From Ipomoea triloba (taxonomy: Eukaryota; Streptophyta; Magnoliopsida; Solanales; Convolvulaceae): a DNA stretch of 64,000 nt. The first letter of the stretch is position 1, and each line of letters starts with the position of its first letter. Location of the stretch: assembly GCF_003576645.1 (NCBI RefSeq), contig NC_044919.1, positions 17,666,091-17,730,090 of the forward strand, in the 5' to 3' direction. Positions 36,922-48,221 of this stretch are shown piece by piece. The notes beneath the pieces were generated by a model. It ran no database searches, was not told the DNA's origin, and saw nothing but the letters and a program-made list of their open reading frames with translations. A program made the translations under genes and the position numbers.

Positions 36922-37793
36922 AGTCTCAGACTCTCAGTATAATTAGGGAGCGCAATTATGTGAAGGAGAAAAGGATAACACACACCAATACACGGAATGA
37001 TTGAAGTGAGAAAATACTACTTTAATTATACTATCAAATTTCATTCTCAATTTTTATTTACTCTATTAAAATTAAAATTGTAGGGTGTGTTTGGTTCATA
37101 AGTTTAACTATCATATGTATGTATATATTTTATTTATTTAATATATTTTTATATTTACAATATAACCCAAGTATATATAATTAGATTAATTACCAAACGC
37201 TAACCCTTCACTTTCAAAATCCTATTCTAAATTATGATTCAGTTATAAATATTGCTGCTAATCCTGCTATAAGTGTTTTTATTGTTTAATTTTGTTTATT
37301 AACCGTTCTTACTGTTATAATATTTAATGAGATGTCTCAACTTAATTATGTAAGTTGATTGTTAATTATTTATGGAATTATATAAGATAATAAACAATAA
37401 TACAATTATATTTATTTCTAAACAAGTTAACGAGCGAAGTCGTGACTTGTTTTATTTTATTTTATATTTTAATGTTATTATGTTTGCATTGTGGTGATAT
37501 ACTTATGCAATTATGTACGGAGTATTAGTTTTGTATTAAGTATGTTTGTTAAATTATTTATATCCCTATTAAAGTTTTTAAAAAGTCTTAACATGTAGAC
37601 TTTAAATAGACTCAAAGTAGGATTTACTTTAAAGCCTTTTTAATAGCCTAAATATTAAGCAGGCTTTTAAAAATGTTTTAGGGCAGTCATGCCAATTGTA
37701 GGCTCAGGCTTGAGCCTAACAAAAAGCCTACATACAGGCTCAGGTCCAGGCCAAGGCTTTACATTTTTGTAACAGGCCCAAGCCTAATTTTCT
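36922..37793. promoter_or_regulatory. 5' flank of CXE, with a small MITE
   Basis: The presumed promoter and 5' UTR of the minus-strand CXE gene. A short element at 37083-37207 has inverted ends GGGTGTGTTTGGTTCATAA and, reverse complemented, GGGTTAGCGTTTGGTAATTA. At 37640-37780 there are repeated AGGCT/AGCCT motifs that can pair with each other. No TATA box could be assigned with confidence. Confidence 0.35.
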
Positions 37794-38540
37794 CAATCGT
37801 TATACCCTTCACCACGGTGCACATAGCAATGTGCACCACGTACGTAAAACGACGTCGTTTTGGTGTTAGTAGACGCGGACGCGAATGACTCAGGGAATTC
37901 ATTATCTATAGTACACATAATCATTATCTATAATACACAGAACGTTTGCCTAGAATACACAGAATGTTTGCCCAGAATACACAGAATATTGACACAAAAT
38001 ACACAGATGTTAGTGGACGCGAATGACTCCAAGGAATTCATTATCTATAATACACATAATCATTATATAGAATACACAGAACGTTTGCCTAGAATACACA
38101 GAATGTTTACCCATAATACACAGAATATTGACGCAAAATACACATAACTCATCCTCCTAACATTCGAATGCACAAATACATCACAACTTGTGTTAATAAC
38201 ATGAATACACATAATATTTACACAAAATACACAGAACTCATCCTCCTAAACATTCGAATGCACAAACACACCACAACATGTGTTACTAACATGAAATCAC
38301 AACATGTGTTACTAACATGAATACACATAACGATTGCCTATAATACACAGAACGGTTGCCTAGAATACACAGAATGATTGCCTGGAATACACAGAATATT
38401 AACATAAATACAGAGACCGGCCGAAACGGGAAATGTGATTTCCAAAAAAACGGACGATTAGTTTACAATGCTCAAAACGACGTCGTTTAGGTACGTGGTG
38501 CACATTGCTATGTGCACCGCGGTGCACAGTATAATTTGCC
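37794..38540. mobile_element. MULE-like element E (complete copy)
   Basis: A 747-bp element flanked by the 9-bp duplication TAATTTTCT (37785-37793 and 38541-38549). The ends are CAATCGTTATACCCTTCACC and, reverse complemented, GGCAAATTATACTGTGCACC. Both continue through GGTGCACATAGCAATGTGCA to AAACGACGTCGTTT. The body is a set of imperfect repeats of AATACACAGAA(C/T)GTTTGCCTAG-like units. The 95-codon frame inside is repeat-derived. Relatives lie at 28156-30296 and 12960-13354. Confidence 0.85.
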
Positions 38541-39409
38541 TAATTTTCTAAAACTCGGCTTGGCTCGACCAATTTCACCACTATCAACAGGTTTCTAAAC
38601 ACTACTATGAGATTTGATTACTCCATTTAGTATTGTCAAAGAGGGTCGGCCCAGCCACCGCAAGCCTAATATCTTGCGGGCTTTTACAAGCCGGTTCTCC
38701 CCACCGCGGGGCAAGTTCGGGTTGACCCGTGAGCTTTGACCCACTTTGATAGTATTAACCCCCTTAATTAGAAAACTCATTTCCTAATAAAATAAGAGTT
38801 TCATTCCATTATTCCCCCATCCTAATTTGCTTATATATGTTTTTGTTCATAATGGTGCTTTGGATATTTTTATATTAGAATAAATTGTCTTAATTTTTTG
38901 TTCTTGTATTTTAAAAAACCTTTATTTCCATTATAGGATCATACAATCATACATAACCAAACAACAATATTGGCAATCATTCCAATTCCACCCTACTACC
39001 AAACATGCCAAATACTTTCACCAAAACTCACTACCATTACCAAGTATTTGATTCCTATTCTGATTCCGATTCCGATTTCCATGTGCGAACCAAACACATC
39101 CTTAATGTTGATATTTTCCTTGAAACTCATATTCTCATATGATGAAAAATAATTAATCCTATATTATCACATCAAGGAGTAAAAGTGATGAAGTAGAAAC
39201 ATAGAGTCCATGTAGTAGAAGTGTAAAACTCCCGTAATAAATTATACCATGGACCAATATTTACTTTGCATTTTGGATCATGGTTAAAAATGACTTTCAG
39301 ATTATACGTTTACCATTAACATATTATGTTTCTTTTGTTAATAAATTATGCATATGTACATAAATTGAAGACACATAAATTTTTTTTTTTTTTTTTATCT
39401 ATAGACACA
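38541..39409. other. Intergenic DNA, no gene seen
   Basis: A GC-rich patch at 38640-38760 contains inverted motifs (GCAAGCCTAATATCTTGCGG, AAGCCGG, CCCCACCGCGGGG) that look like a small hairpin repeat. Motifs at 38960-39095 resemble ends of a GTTTGG-type MITE, but no partner end is clear. Confidence 0.45.
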
Positions 39410-39857
39410 TAGGTGGTGTTTGGTTAGGAACTTTTGCACCTCACAATGAGGTTTTATACACATCATCTTGTTTGGTTGTCTACTTTTGTTATCCTACTAT
39501 TGGAATCAAATTGTTTAGTAATTACAAAACTCATTATCGTTTTATTTATCTACTTTTCAACAATGGAATAAAAAATAAAAAAGAAAAAATATGAAAAATA
39601 ATAAATAAAAATATAAAGGCCAGTATCGATGCATTAAATATAGTACATACACACATATGGATGTGTATATATATAAGTATTATATATTTCTATATATTTA
39701 TTTTAATTAATTATTTATTTATTTATGTATTTAGTTTGATTCCAACTCCTATTTACTATCAAACAAAGTAACTCATTCTACTCAAATTCATTACCATTAC
39801 CAAGTATTTGATTCTCATTATCATTCCAATTCTAATATTTGAACCAAACACACCTAT
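39410..39857. mobile_element. MITE with TAGGTG..GTTTGGTT ends
   Basis: The left end is TAGGTGGTGTTTGGTTAGGA. The right end, reverse complemented, is TATAGGTGTGTTTGGTTCAA. The interior (about 450 bp) is AT-rich and ends with repeats of ATTCCAATT/CATTACCATTACC. The superfamily is not certain because the target duplication is ambiguous. Confidence 0.5.
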
Positions 39858-39879
39858 AATATGTTAACTAGAGGCACAT

Positions 39880-40743
39880 TCCGAGAATGATGTAACAATA
39901 ATTTCACCATTGGCCAAATCGTAAAGTAGTCGTCGACATGCTTGGAGCATAGAAAACAACAAAATGTTGACACAAACTCATGCAACAATCTCACAAGATA
40001 AAACATGTGGCACTGACCAAACGGATCCAAAATTTTAGAAGCGCGTTGAAAAATATTACAATGACAATCACCCCAACACTGGCCAAACATAATACACAAA
40101 ACGTTAAAGTCACATTGGAGTCTAATTCGTAGATTGACCCTGAAATTTCATCACATTTATTGTAAGTTACAAGGAATGCACGCTAGTGGTGCTAGCGATG
40201 CCGATATTATGGTACATGCAACTGAAGAGGTATAAACAAAAATATGATTTGGACAAATTTGGATATGAACACATATGTTCCATTTGCAAAGACCTTCCAG
40301 GCTAGGTGATCTCGTTTGTAGCTCGTCAATTCTCCTTAAGTAAATCATCTACCAATCAAACATCAAGCGGACGTGTAGAAGGTAGTGGAGGTACGTGTAA
40401 TGAAGAAGGTTTTCCTTGATCAATGGGGGAAAAGACAGTGAAGCGAAAAGTCATTGAACGCTATACCGACAATGATGATGATGATGATATCCAAGCATTG
40501 TTACAAAAACAAATAGAAATGTTAGAAAGATATCAAAAAATGAAATTGGAACATGACGAAGGGAATGAGGAGACTTCGCAAACATATTCAAAAGATATTG
40601 AATTGAGACAATATGAAATTCGATTGATAGAATATGATATATTGATGAATGACACATTAGAGATGACGGAGGAGCAACTTGCTACACACATAGAGTATTA
40701 TAATAATATTAGACAACGTAGGCGAACTGCAACGCTGCCATAA
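39880..40743 (+). pseudogene. PIF/Harbinger ORF1 (Myb/NAM-associated) remnant
   Basis: Broken frames give, in order, KTLKSHWSLIRRLTLKFH, HASGASDADIMVHATEE, YKQKYDLDKFGYEHICSICK and, in the last frame (40423-40743), a charged C-terminal region with an NDDDDDIQALLQKQIEML helix and the end EMTEEQLATHIEYYNNIRQR. These correspond to the SANT/Myb-like ORF1 of plant Harbinger elements (the family annotated as NAM-associated). Frame breaks near 40170-40430 make it non-functional. The 106-codon last frame might still be translated. Confidence 0.65.
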
Positions 40744-40936
40744 GTTTTTATTTATATTGTTTTAAATGTAATAGATGATTTTTTTTTTTGAAAGAGCCAG
40801 ATGATATTTTTTTAAAAAAAAATTACTTATTTATAATTTTATATTCTTGTAATTTTTTTTTAAAATTTTAATGTAATATGTGATTTTTTTTTCTTGTAGT
40901 TTAATTTTTTTCTAACCGCTTTGTAGTTCAATTTTT

Positions 40937-42215
40937 AAGTAATTAGTTTTAATTTTTAATCAATTAGTAGTTTAATTTTAGTTTAAAACACAATTATTTC
41001 ATATATTTTAAAAAAATATTCATATAAATATATATACAAAGAACAGAATGATTATTCATATAAATTCAATCTCATTCTGTTCTTTTATATATGTGTATGT
41101 GCCGTTGCAGCAACGGAACTATCCGTTGCTTTTTAAGTAATTAGTTTTAATTTTTAATCAATTAGTAGTTTAATTTTAGTTTAAAACACAATTATTTCAT
41201 ATATTTAAAAAAAATATTCATATAAATATATATACAAAGAACAGAATGATTATTCATATAAATTCAATCTCATTCTGTTCTTTTATATATGTGTATGTGC
41301 CGTTGCAGCAACGGAACTATCCGTTGCTGCAACGGCAGCAAATATGTTTTTTATTTTTTTTTATTATTTTTTTAAATTTTGCCTATATATATGGTAGCTT
41401 AATACTTCTTCTCACATATATCTCATTCATATTACTCAAATTCTTACACTTCTACATCTATATTTTTCTTACTAGCAAAATGTCATCACTCCCTCTTAAT
41501 TGGCATCTCATGGATGATGATAGTAGTGATGATTCAATTGGAGAAGAAATGATGGCAAACATGTTGTTGTTGACTAAAAAGCTACTTCAAAAACGTCAAA
41601 GTTCTTTCCAATCGAGAAAGAAAAGACGATATTTCAATAGCAACCATGAGTCAAGCCACGATCGTTTAGTCACTGATTACTTCAAGGAGAGGACTTCACA
41701 AACATTTGCAAAAGATAGTCAATTGAGAGAAGATCAAATCCGATTGAGAGAATATGAAATTAAAATGAGAGGATATGAAATTCAATTGAGAGAAGATGAT
41801 ATATTGATGAAGGACACATCGGAGATGACCGAGGAGCAACTTGCTATACACATAAAGTATTGTAATGATATTAGACAACGTAGGCAAACTGCACCTCCGC
41901 CATAGGTTTTTATTTATATTGTTTTAAATGTAGTAGGTGATATTTTTTAAAATTTCCTTATTTTTAATTTTATTTGTAATTTTATATTCTTGTAATTTTA
42001 ATTTTAATGTAGTATGTGGTATGTTTTTCTTGTAGTTTAATTTTTATGTAATTGGTTTTAATTTTTAAGTAATTAGTAGTTTAATTTTAATTTAAAACAC
42101 AATTATTTCATATATGTATGAAATAAAACAAAATATACATAACAAGAACAGAATGAGATTGAATTCAATCTCATTCTGTTCTTTGTTAATATGTGCCGCT
42201 GCAGCAACTATCCGT
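40937..42215. repeat. Repeated 200-bp block around Harbinger fragments
   Basis: A block running from AAGTAATTAGTTTTAATTTT through TTTAAAACACAATTATTTCA, ACAGAATG, TCAATCTCATTCTGTTCTTT and GCCGTTGCAGCAACGGAACT occurs at about 40937-41130, 41131-41340 and, diverged, 42040-42215. The first two copies are almost identical and adjacent. The third contains a perfect 40-bp palindrome at 42144-42183, centred on GAATTC. Confidence 0.8.
41480..41905 (+). CDS. Harbinger transposase-N / ORF1-C fusion reading frame
   Basis: An uninterrupted frame of 141 residues starting at the ATG at 41480. Residues 1-68 (acidic MDDDSSDDSIGEEMM, basic SRKKRRYFNSNHESSHDRLV, DYF) look like the N-terminus of a plant Harbinger nuclease (ORF2). 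Residues 69-141 are the coiled, charged C-terminus of the other Harbinger protein, ORF1, and match the end of 39880-40743 (TSQT, then QLREDQIRLREYEIKM, then EMTEEQLAIHIKYCNDIRQR). A deletion between the two divergent genes could make such a chimera. The catalytic nuclease domain is missing. An in-frame extension upstream to 41246 is AT-rich and unlikely to be coding. Whether it is expressed is unknown. Confidence 0.5.
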   Translation: MSSLPLNWHLMDDDSSDDSIGEEMMANMLLLTKKLLQKRQSSFQSRKKRRYFNSNHESSHDRLVTDYFKERTSQTFAKDSQLREDQIRLREYEIKMRGYEIQLREDDILMKDTSEMTEEQLAIHIKYCNDIRQRRQTAPPP

Positions 42216-42379
42216 CTATATATATATATATACGTGGGCGTGCTCCCATGCGAACTGCCGCCCAGGAAAGAAATGAGAACGATTCACAGTTGTCCACGTG
42301 TCTAGATCAACGAATGAGATGTACCGTGAATTTTCTGTTGTACCTTTGCATCAGATTCCATGCTTCCAGATAAGCCTTT

Positions 42380-44200
42380 GCCCCTTCCACCACCATTTGA
42401 GTCTATGGAAATACATTATTCCAGATTTTTTGAATTCTCACCTCCCAAATTTTCCAACACACAACAAGGAGCTGACAAAAGGATATTTGATCCATTTTCT
42501 TCAGATTTCCTGTGGTCTATACGGGCAGCTGATCATCATTCTGTACCCAAACATTATTCAAGCCCCTGTAACACTTCTTTGCAAATTCACAGTGAATGAG
42601 GAGATGTTCAATTGTCTCTAGTTGATTAGAGCACAAACTGCATTGATTTCCTTTCCACCAGAACCCATTCATAGTAGTCTCAATCCTATTACACAAGTCC
42701 TGAGGCAGTAGAAAGATACTCATTGCATAAGCAGGGATAGCTTGGAGAACATTCTTAATTAACGTAACACTTCTCTCCCTGCTTTTGATAAAAACCTGCT
42801 AGTCCAACTATTAATTCTGGCCAACACCTTCTCCTTGATAAAACCCAGAATCTCGTTCTTCCTCCTGTCAATAAGAGATGGCAGACCTAAATACTTTCCA
42901 CTTAAAGAACCTTCCGGTATGTTCAAAACTTCAGTGATAACCTCTTTAGAGATTCTGTCCACATTCTTGTTGAAGAACATAGATGACTTAGAGAGATTGA
43001 TGGACTGCCCAGAAGCATTACCAAAGTTTGTGAGAATTGATTTTTACAATGTTGACTTCTAGGGAATTTACTCTACAAAATATGTAGCAGTCATCTGCAA
43101 AAAAGATGTGAGATAACCCTAGAGCCCCTTTTGCAATAGAAATACCATGAATTTCCCCTGCTTGGACCTCCTTGTTAATCAAGACACTTTGACATTCCAT
43201 TACAAGAATAAATAGATAGGGTGATAAAGGATCTCCCTATCTTAAACCCCTCCTACGCATAATAGGTCCCAAGCATTGGCCTTCAAGAATTATGGAATAT
43301 TGCACAGACGTCATACACACTGAAATCATCTCCATAAACTCCTCACTAAATTAAAACCAAGTTTAACCAAAACCCCTTCCACCAAACTCCAGTTTACTCT
43401 ATTGTACGCTTTGCTCATATCAAATTTCATCCCCACTGCCTCCCCCTTCCCTTGGGTTTTCCTATTCAGATAATGATGGGTTTCATGGGCAAGAAGAAGG
43501 TTGTTAGTGATTAATCCACCTGGGACAAAAGCACACTGTGATTCAGAAATGAGTTTATTTAAGAGAGGTTTAATTCTGTTGGCAAGGGTTTTGATAGGAT
43601 TTTGTACAAGACATTGCAGAGAGCAATAGGTCTCAAATCTGTTATAAAGACTAGCTTTGAGACTTTAGGAATTAGGGTAATGTGGGTTGAGTTTGTTCCT
43701 GGAGGTAAAGTTTTGGTTCTCCTAAAATTTTCGCAGAACTCAAGCACATCCCCCACTATATCCCAGTATTGATTTCCCCACCTTCAACAGAATAAAGATT
43801 CTGGAAATAATTAGCAATCTTAGGTTATTAAGATCATTACCTCTCTTAGCCCAACCGCCCTGTTCATTCTTCAATCTGGTGATATTGTTGTTGATTCGTC
43901 TCCTCCGCACCGAATTGTGGAAGAATGCGGTGTTCTGGTCGCCATCTTTTAGCCAGAATTCATTGGCTCTCTGTTTCCAAAAATCGTTTTGGTGTTGGAT
44001 TGCTCTCATATGTTGAAACTAAGCTTCCTTAAACAAATCACAACCATGTTTATCAGTTCTCTTTCTCATAAGCTTCATCCGTCTTTCCTAGAATTCAATC
44101 CTACGCTTGAAATTCCTTGTGAATAGTTTGCCCCAATGACAGACTTCATCACTACACTTCTCTATACGCCCTAGAATATCCAAGCCTTTAGAAGAATGTC
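42380..44200 (-). pseudogene. LINE remnant (reverse transcriptase and zf-RVT region)
   Basis: Minus-strand pieces in order: a pre-RT linker with FWKQRANEFWLKDGDQNTAF (43740-44009), the RT start with DLRPIALCNVLYKILSK (43559-43756), an RT catalytic segment where the box reads FADDCYIF (43018-43200), ISKEVITEVLNIPEGSLSGK and KYLGLPSLIDRRK (42759-42980), and a zinc-binding-like end with CSLCSNQLETIEHLLIHCEF (42517-42723). Several stops and frameshifts separate them. The endonuclease domain is absent, so the element is 5'-truncated and dead. It is distinct from the copy at 54130-56850. Confidence 0.85.
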
Positions 44201-44290
44201 AGCTCAAGATGACTACTTCACGGCATTGGTTCTCCCTAGTGTTTGCTCAACAACTAGTGCATGTTTGTATTCTGCATTTCCTAACATTAA

Positions 44291-45589
44291 CAGTACGTTT
44301 GGTTCACGGAATGAATTTTAAAGGAATAGGAATACTATTCCATAAGAAATAGAATATGAATTGTATTTCAGCGTTTGGTTCGCGGAAGGAATAGACTTGG
44401 GAATTGTATTCCAGCGTTTGGTTCGCGGAAGAAATAGAAATGGAATATATATTTAAAAGACATAAATGCCCTTGTACAAAATAATAATAATAATAATAAT
44501 AATAATTATTATTATTATTGTTGTTGTTGTTGTTGTTGTTGTTGTTATTATTATTATTATGTATAATTGCAGCAAAACGTTTTGGACTCCATTACCATGA
44601 CCATACAAGCACATTATATGCAAGATGATTACAAAAATATGCATGAATTGGGATATCAAAAATTTATAAGGAATATTACTAATAACTATACAATAATTGG
44701 AAGCATAGAGAATAGAAGACTCAAAAATAAACCCTAAAAACCTCCGCGTTTACACTCTTAGAACTCCCTTCCCCAAACGGCCGCTCAAAGTCGCCGCCCC
44801 AATCTTCCCACTCATCTTCCGGAATCCGCATGATCTCCTCGGCGAACTTCTGGTCGTGAATCCAACGGTGAAGATCGTCTCGGATTTTCTTGAACTCCGT
44901 CACCGAAAGCTTCTGGTCATCGAGCTCTTGCTGGAATTTCACAAGCTCCTGCGACAGGGCGGCGGTGTAACTCAGACTTTCACCGTCGGCGGCGACGGTG
45001 GTGGCGGATGATGACGGTTTGTGGTCAGGCGGTGTCGCCGGGGGATCGGTGGAGCTGGAAGGCTGCAGGGAGAGGGAGGCGTTTAAGGCTTCCTGGAGTT
45101 GGAGGTGGAATGCAAATTCGAAGTCGGACTCCATGGCTTCCGCCGCCATGAGTTCACGGCGTTGCACGGTGGCGAGAGCTTGGAGGTCGTCGGAGTTTGT
45201 ACCAACCGACATTATACTGCGCTTTGTTTGGTGATCGGTGATGCGATGAGTTTTAGGTTTAGGTGTGCGAGTGTCGACAGAGAGATGATGCGATGAATTC
45301 AATCTGAAAAAAATGATGCGATGAATTCAATCTGGAAAAAAATGAGCTCTAAAAATTTTTAGGTTTAAATAAGGGTAAAAAAGAAATAATAAAAAATACC
45401 TATTCCTGAGCTCTCAGGAATAGGTTAATACCTGGGGGGGCCCTAGTAATAGCTATTACCCTTGCAAGGGTAATAGTTCATTCCCAGGAATAATATTCCT
45501 GGGAATACAATTGCGAACCAAACAACGGAATAGGTTATTACTGGGAATGCTATTTCATTCCCTACCTATTCCGTGAACCAAACAACCCA
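44291..45589. mobile_element. Harbinger-like element carrying a gene fragment
   Basis: The left end is CAGTACGTTTGGTTCACGGA and the right end, reverse complemented, is TGGGTTGTTTGGTTCACGGA. Each is flanked by TAA (44288-44290 and 45590-45592), a 3-bp Harbinger-type duplication. Near the left end, CGTTTGGTTCGCGGAA-like terminal motifs recur at about 44372 and 44415. An AAT/ATT/GTT microsatellite lies at 44481-44558. Between the ends sits the coding fragment 44721-45212. The simplest reading is a non-autonomous element that captured host exon sequence; two independent MITEs on either side of a gene remnant are possible. Confidence 0.55.
44721..45212 (-). pseudogene. RBR-type E3 ubiquitin ligase, N-terminal fragment
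   Basis: An open frame of 163 residues from the ATG at 45212 to TGA. It resembles the N-terminal exon of plant RING-between-RING proteins that also carry an RNase H-like domain: a helix with FAFHLQLQEALNASLSLQPS, then AALSQELVKFQQELDDQK, then IRDDLHRWIHDQKFAEEI, IPEDEWEDWGGDFERPFGEG and EVFRVYF. In the full family the chain continues past this point into the RNase H-like and RING domains; here a stop follows VYF at once and no further exon is visible. It lies within the terminal repeats of a Harbinger-like element. The frame is undamaged, so capture may be recent and a short protein could be made, but it cannot be an active ligase. Confidence 0.55.
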
Positions 45590-45645
45590 TAAATGGTGTA
45601 TTTTGTTAACACTAATAGTGTAAATAGCACCAACCGCACCTGAAC

Positions 45646-45651
<6 letters not shown>

Positions 45652-45719
<68 letters not shown>

Positions 45720-45860
45720 CAATTCTCATGTGGTGGGTTGTTTTCCCGTGCGGTTATGCGGTGGCTTTAGGTGTGTAATTTTCTTCTTAAGGTACGTAAT
45801 TTTCCTTCTTAAGGTGCGTGATTTGTATGCTTAAGGTGCGTGAGTGTTGAAACTTGTAAA
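45652..45860. mobile_element. (TA)n with an adjoining Micron-like end
   Basis: A (TA)n run at 45652-45715 is followed by GC-richer DNA with GTGCGGTTATGCGGTGG and repeated AAGGTGCGT motifs. ACCGCACCTGAACTC precedes the TA run. The motifs resemble those of the hairpin element at 4206-4430. Confidence 0.4.
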
Positions 45861-45959
45861 CAACCTCTTAATGAACTTCATAGAACTTTTCCCATTATTC
45901 ATTCGGAGTGCCTCGACCTCAACCCATTTATTGTATAGACTATTGAAGTCGCCATTTCA

Positions 45960-46322
45960 ATGTTTTCTCTGCCTAGCTCCTCACCAGTAGGTATGTCTCA
46001 TCCTTTACTCCATCTTTTGGATTTGTATGCACGTAAAGTATGGGTACGTTTATTTACGATTTTGACTTTGGTTTTGGTTTTGTATGATGTAGAGAAACAA
46101 TGGATGATATTCAAGGCAACGAAAATCTGTATTCCGCAAATCCAACAATGGTGTTTCAAATATAGCGCTGGGCCGGTTGGTTTGGGTCACGATGAGGCAG
46201 CATCTCCCTTGCCCAAACTGTACTGGAGAGTGAGGTATCTCCACTTGGGGAGATGGGTGGCAGAGATTTGCTTCCCTCACAACCGTGCTCACCTTTGGCT
46301 AGACACATTTGACAGTTATTAG
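45960..46322 (+). pseudogene. AP2/ERF transcription factor fragment
   Basis: The end of this 120-codon frame reads [36 protein letters not shown]. It lines up with the AP2/ERF DNA-binding domain (family pattern [20 protein letters not shown], then NRTRLWLGTFD). Key residues have changed (YRGVR to YWRVR, HWGK to HLGR, LGTF to LDTF), and the domain stops after about 36 residues, before the second half with the helix. It is therefore a decayed fragment, probably transported by a transposable element. I do not recognise anything upstream in the frame. Confidence 0.65.
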
Positions 46323-46391
46323 TTAAAGATGGTGATTACTATACTTAGTATTTGAAATAATAGTACTAAATTTTGTAACCTCCTTTTAAAA

Positions 46392-46393
46392 TC

Positions 46394-46429
<36 letters not shown>

Positions 46430-47829
46430 TCAAAAATCTTAATATAGTTTTCCTAATATAATTTCCCTAATATTAATAATTAATAATATAATATAATAAT
46501 AATAGTAATAATCCAAAGTCTTAATATAAGTTCCTAATTAAATTTTCCTATTAAATCCATTTATATCGGTAATTACAAATATTGTATTAAAAAAATTAGC
46601 ATGATTGATATTAGCTAATCAATTTCCTAATAAAATTTCTCTAATATAATTTTCCTATCATAATTTAATTAATTGATACTTTTCCTAATATATCTTACCT
46701 AAAAAGACTTCATTCTCTTTTTTTTTTTTTTTTATAATACTGATTCATATGTTAATCCGTTTAGTATGGTAATCTTTATAGGTAATTAACATATACAATT
46801 TACCATCTAAATAACCCAGGGTAATTATCAACCCTATTTAACATCTAATTTTATTACGGTAATTAAACATAGAGAATCCCTTCTTACGAAGTTTTTTTTT
46901 TTTTTTACTTCAATAATATCAATAATATCAATTATGCACAGATTATTACACGGATAAAATTAAGCTAATAGTTACTTTTGAATAAAATTTTAATAATTAT
47001 GGTAATTAAGAAATTAATTCACACATTATAATGTTATTAAACTGTTTTTATACTTGCAGTAATATTGATTTTATTTAATTAATTAAGGAAATTAATGGTA
47101 CACATATTACGGACATAATTAAATGAAATTAAACATACACATATTATGTCCATAGTTAAAGAAAATTAAACATACACATATTATTTTATTAAGAATAATA
47201 TATACTCCTTAATTACTATAATTATTTAGATTACATGGACGTCATAATTAGCATAATATTAATTAAGAATAATATATACCCCTTAATTACCATATTGTAA
47301 TCATAATAAAACGACCTCATTTTATTGGAATTAATGATAAATTTTTCTGTCCAGGCCATAAAGGAAATTAAATAAACATACACATATTACGGTGGAAATT
47401 AAAGGAAAATAAGAATACACATATTACATCCATAATTAAAGGAAATTAAACATACACATATTACATCTATAATTAAAGGAAATTAAACATACACATATTG
47501 CGTACACATTACCAACATGTATTTAACACTTTAATCTTACTATGGTAATTAAACGTAGATATTCCCTTAATTTGATTATAGTATATTTTTGTTACTTAAA
47601 TAATATCAATAATATCAATTAGTCATGCTCTTCCTTCTATTTTTTGTTTAGATCACTTTTCTTAATATAATTTTTAAATAATTAATTCCAACACCAATAT
47701 ACAAATTTTATAATTTCAAATAAATGTAAACTTTCAAATATTAGAATTGTTTATAATTTCATCATTAATTTTATTATTTAAATATATAATAAAAACATTT
47801 ATTCGTGCATCGCACGGGTAATTACTAGT
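46392..47829 (+). mobile_element. Probable Helitron (3' end clear, 5' end tentative)
   Basis: The 3' end is GTGCATCGCACGGGTAATTACTAGT (47805-47829) written as GTGCATCGCAC, a short spacer and CTAGT, followed by T, the diagnostic Helitron terminus. A candidate 5' end TCTATAATAATAATAATAA preceded by A begins at 46392, but it lies in an (AAT)n run and is weak. The interior has tandem copies of a unit of about 38 bp (AAGGAAATTAAACATACACA, then TATTACATC) at about 47090-47500. No coding sequence. Confidence 0.55.
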
Positions 47830-48221
47830 TATTATTATATACTAATAAACCACTAAAACTTAAAACAGATCTCAGCCTCCCTATCTTTCGTTTCTCCCCT
47901 CTATCTCTCGCCTTCCAAATCTGATCTCACCACATTAAAACACAATGAAGAAGAAAGCCCAGAAGCGCAATCGTTCCACCATCGTAGAAGAAGAAGAAAC
48001 CAGATTTGCTCTCACGCCGTTGTTCTAGATCTGATCTCACCGCTACACAGTCGCCATTCCATCGAAGAAGAAGAAGAAAACTCGATCGTCGTTCTCAAGA
48101 AGTATGTTTGTTGCATACATTTCTTCTCCAACCAAGCAACCTCTTCACCAGATCCACATATATACATACATCTTTTTTTTTTTCTTTTTTGAAATTTAAT
48201 CATACGGATTGTTTTTGGCTC

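Noticed and set aside
47090..47500. CRISPR-like regular repeats of about 38 bp
   Set aside because: Units are directly adjacent without unique spacers; this is a minisatellite in a Helitron.
47805..47829. Short palindrome GTGCATCGCAC considered as a terminator or regulatory hairpin (also at 35343 and 50999)
   Set aside because: The spacing to CTAGT and the following T identify Helitron 3' ends.
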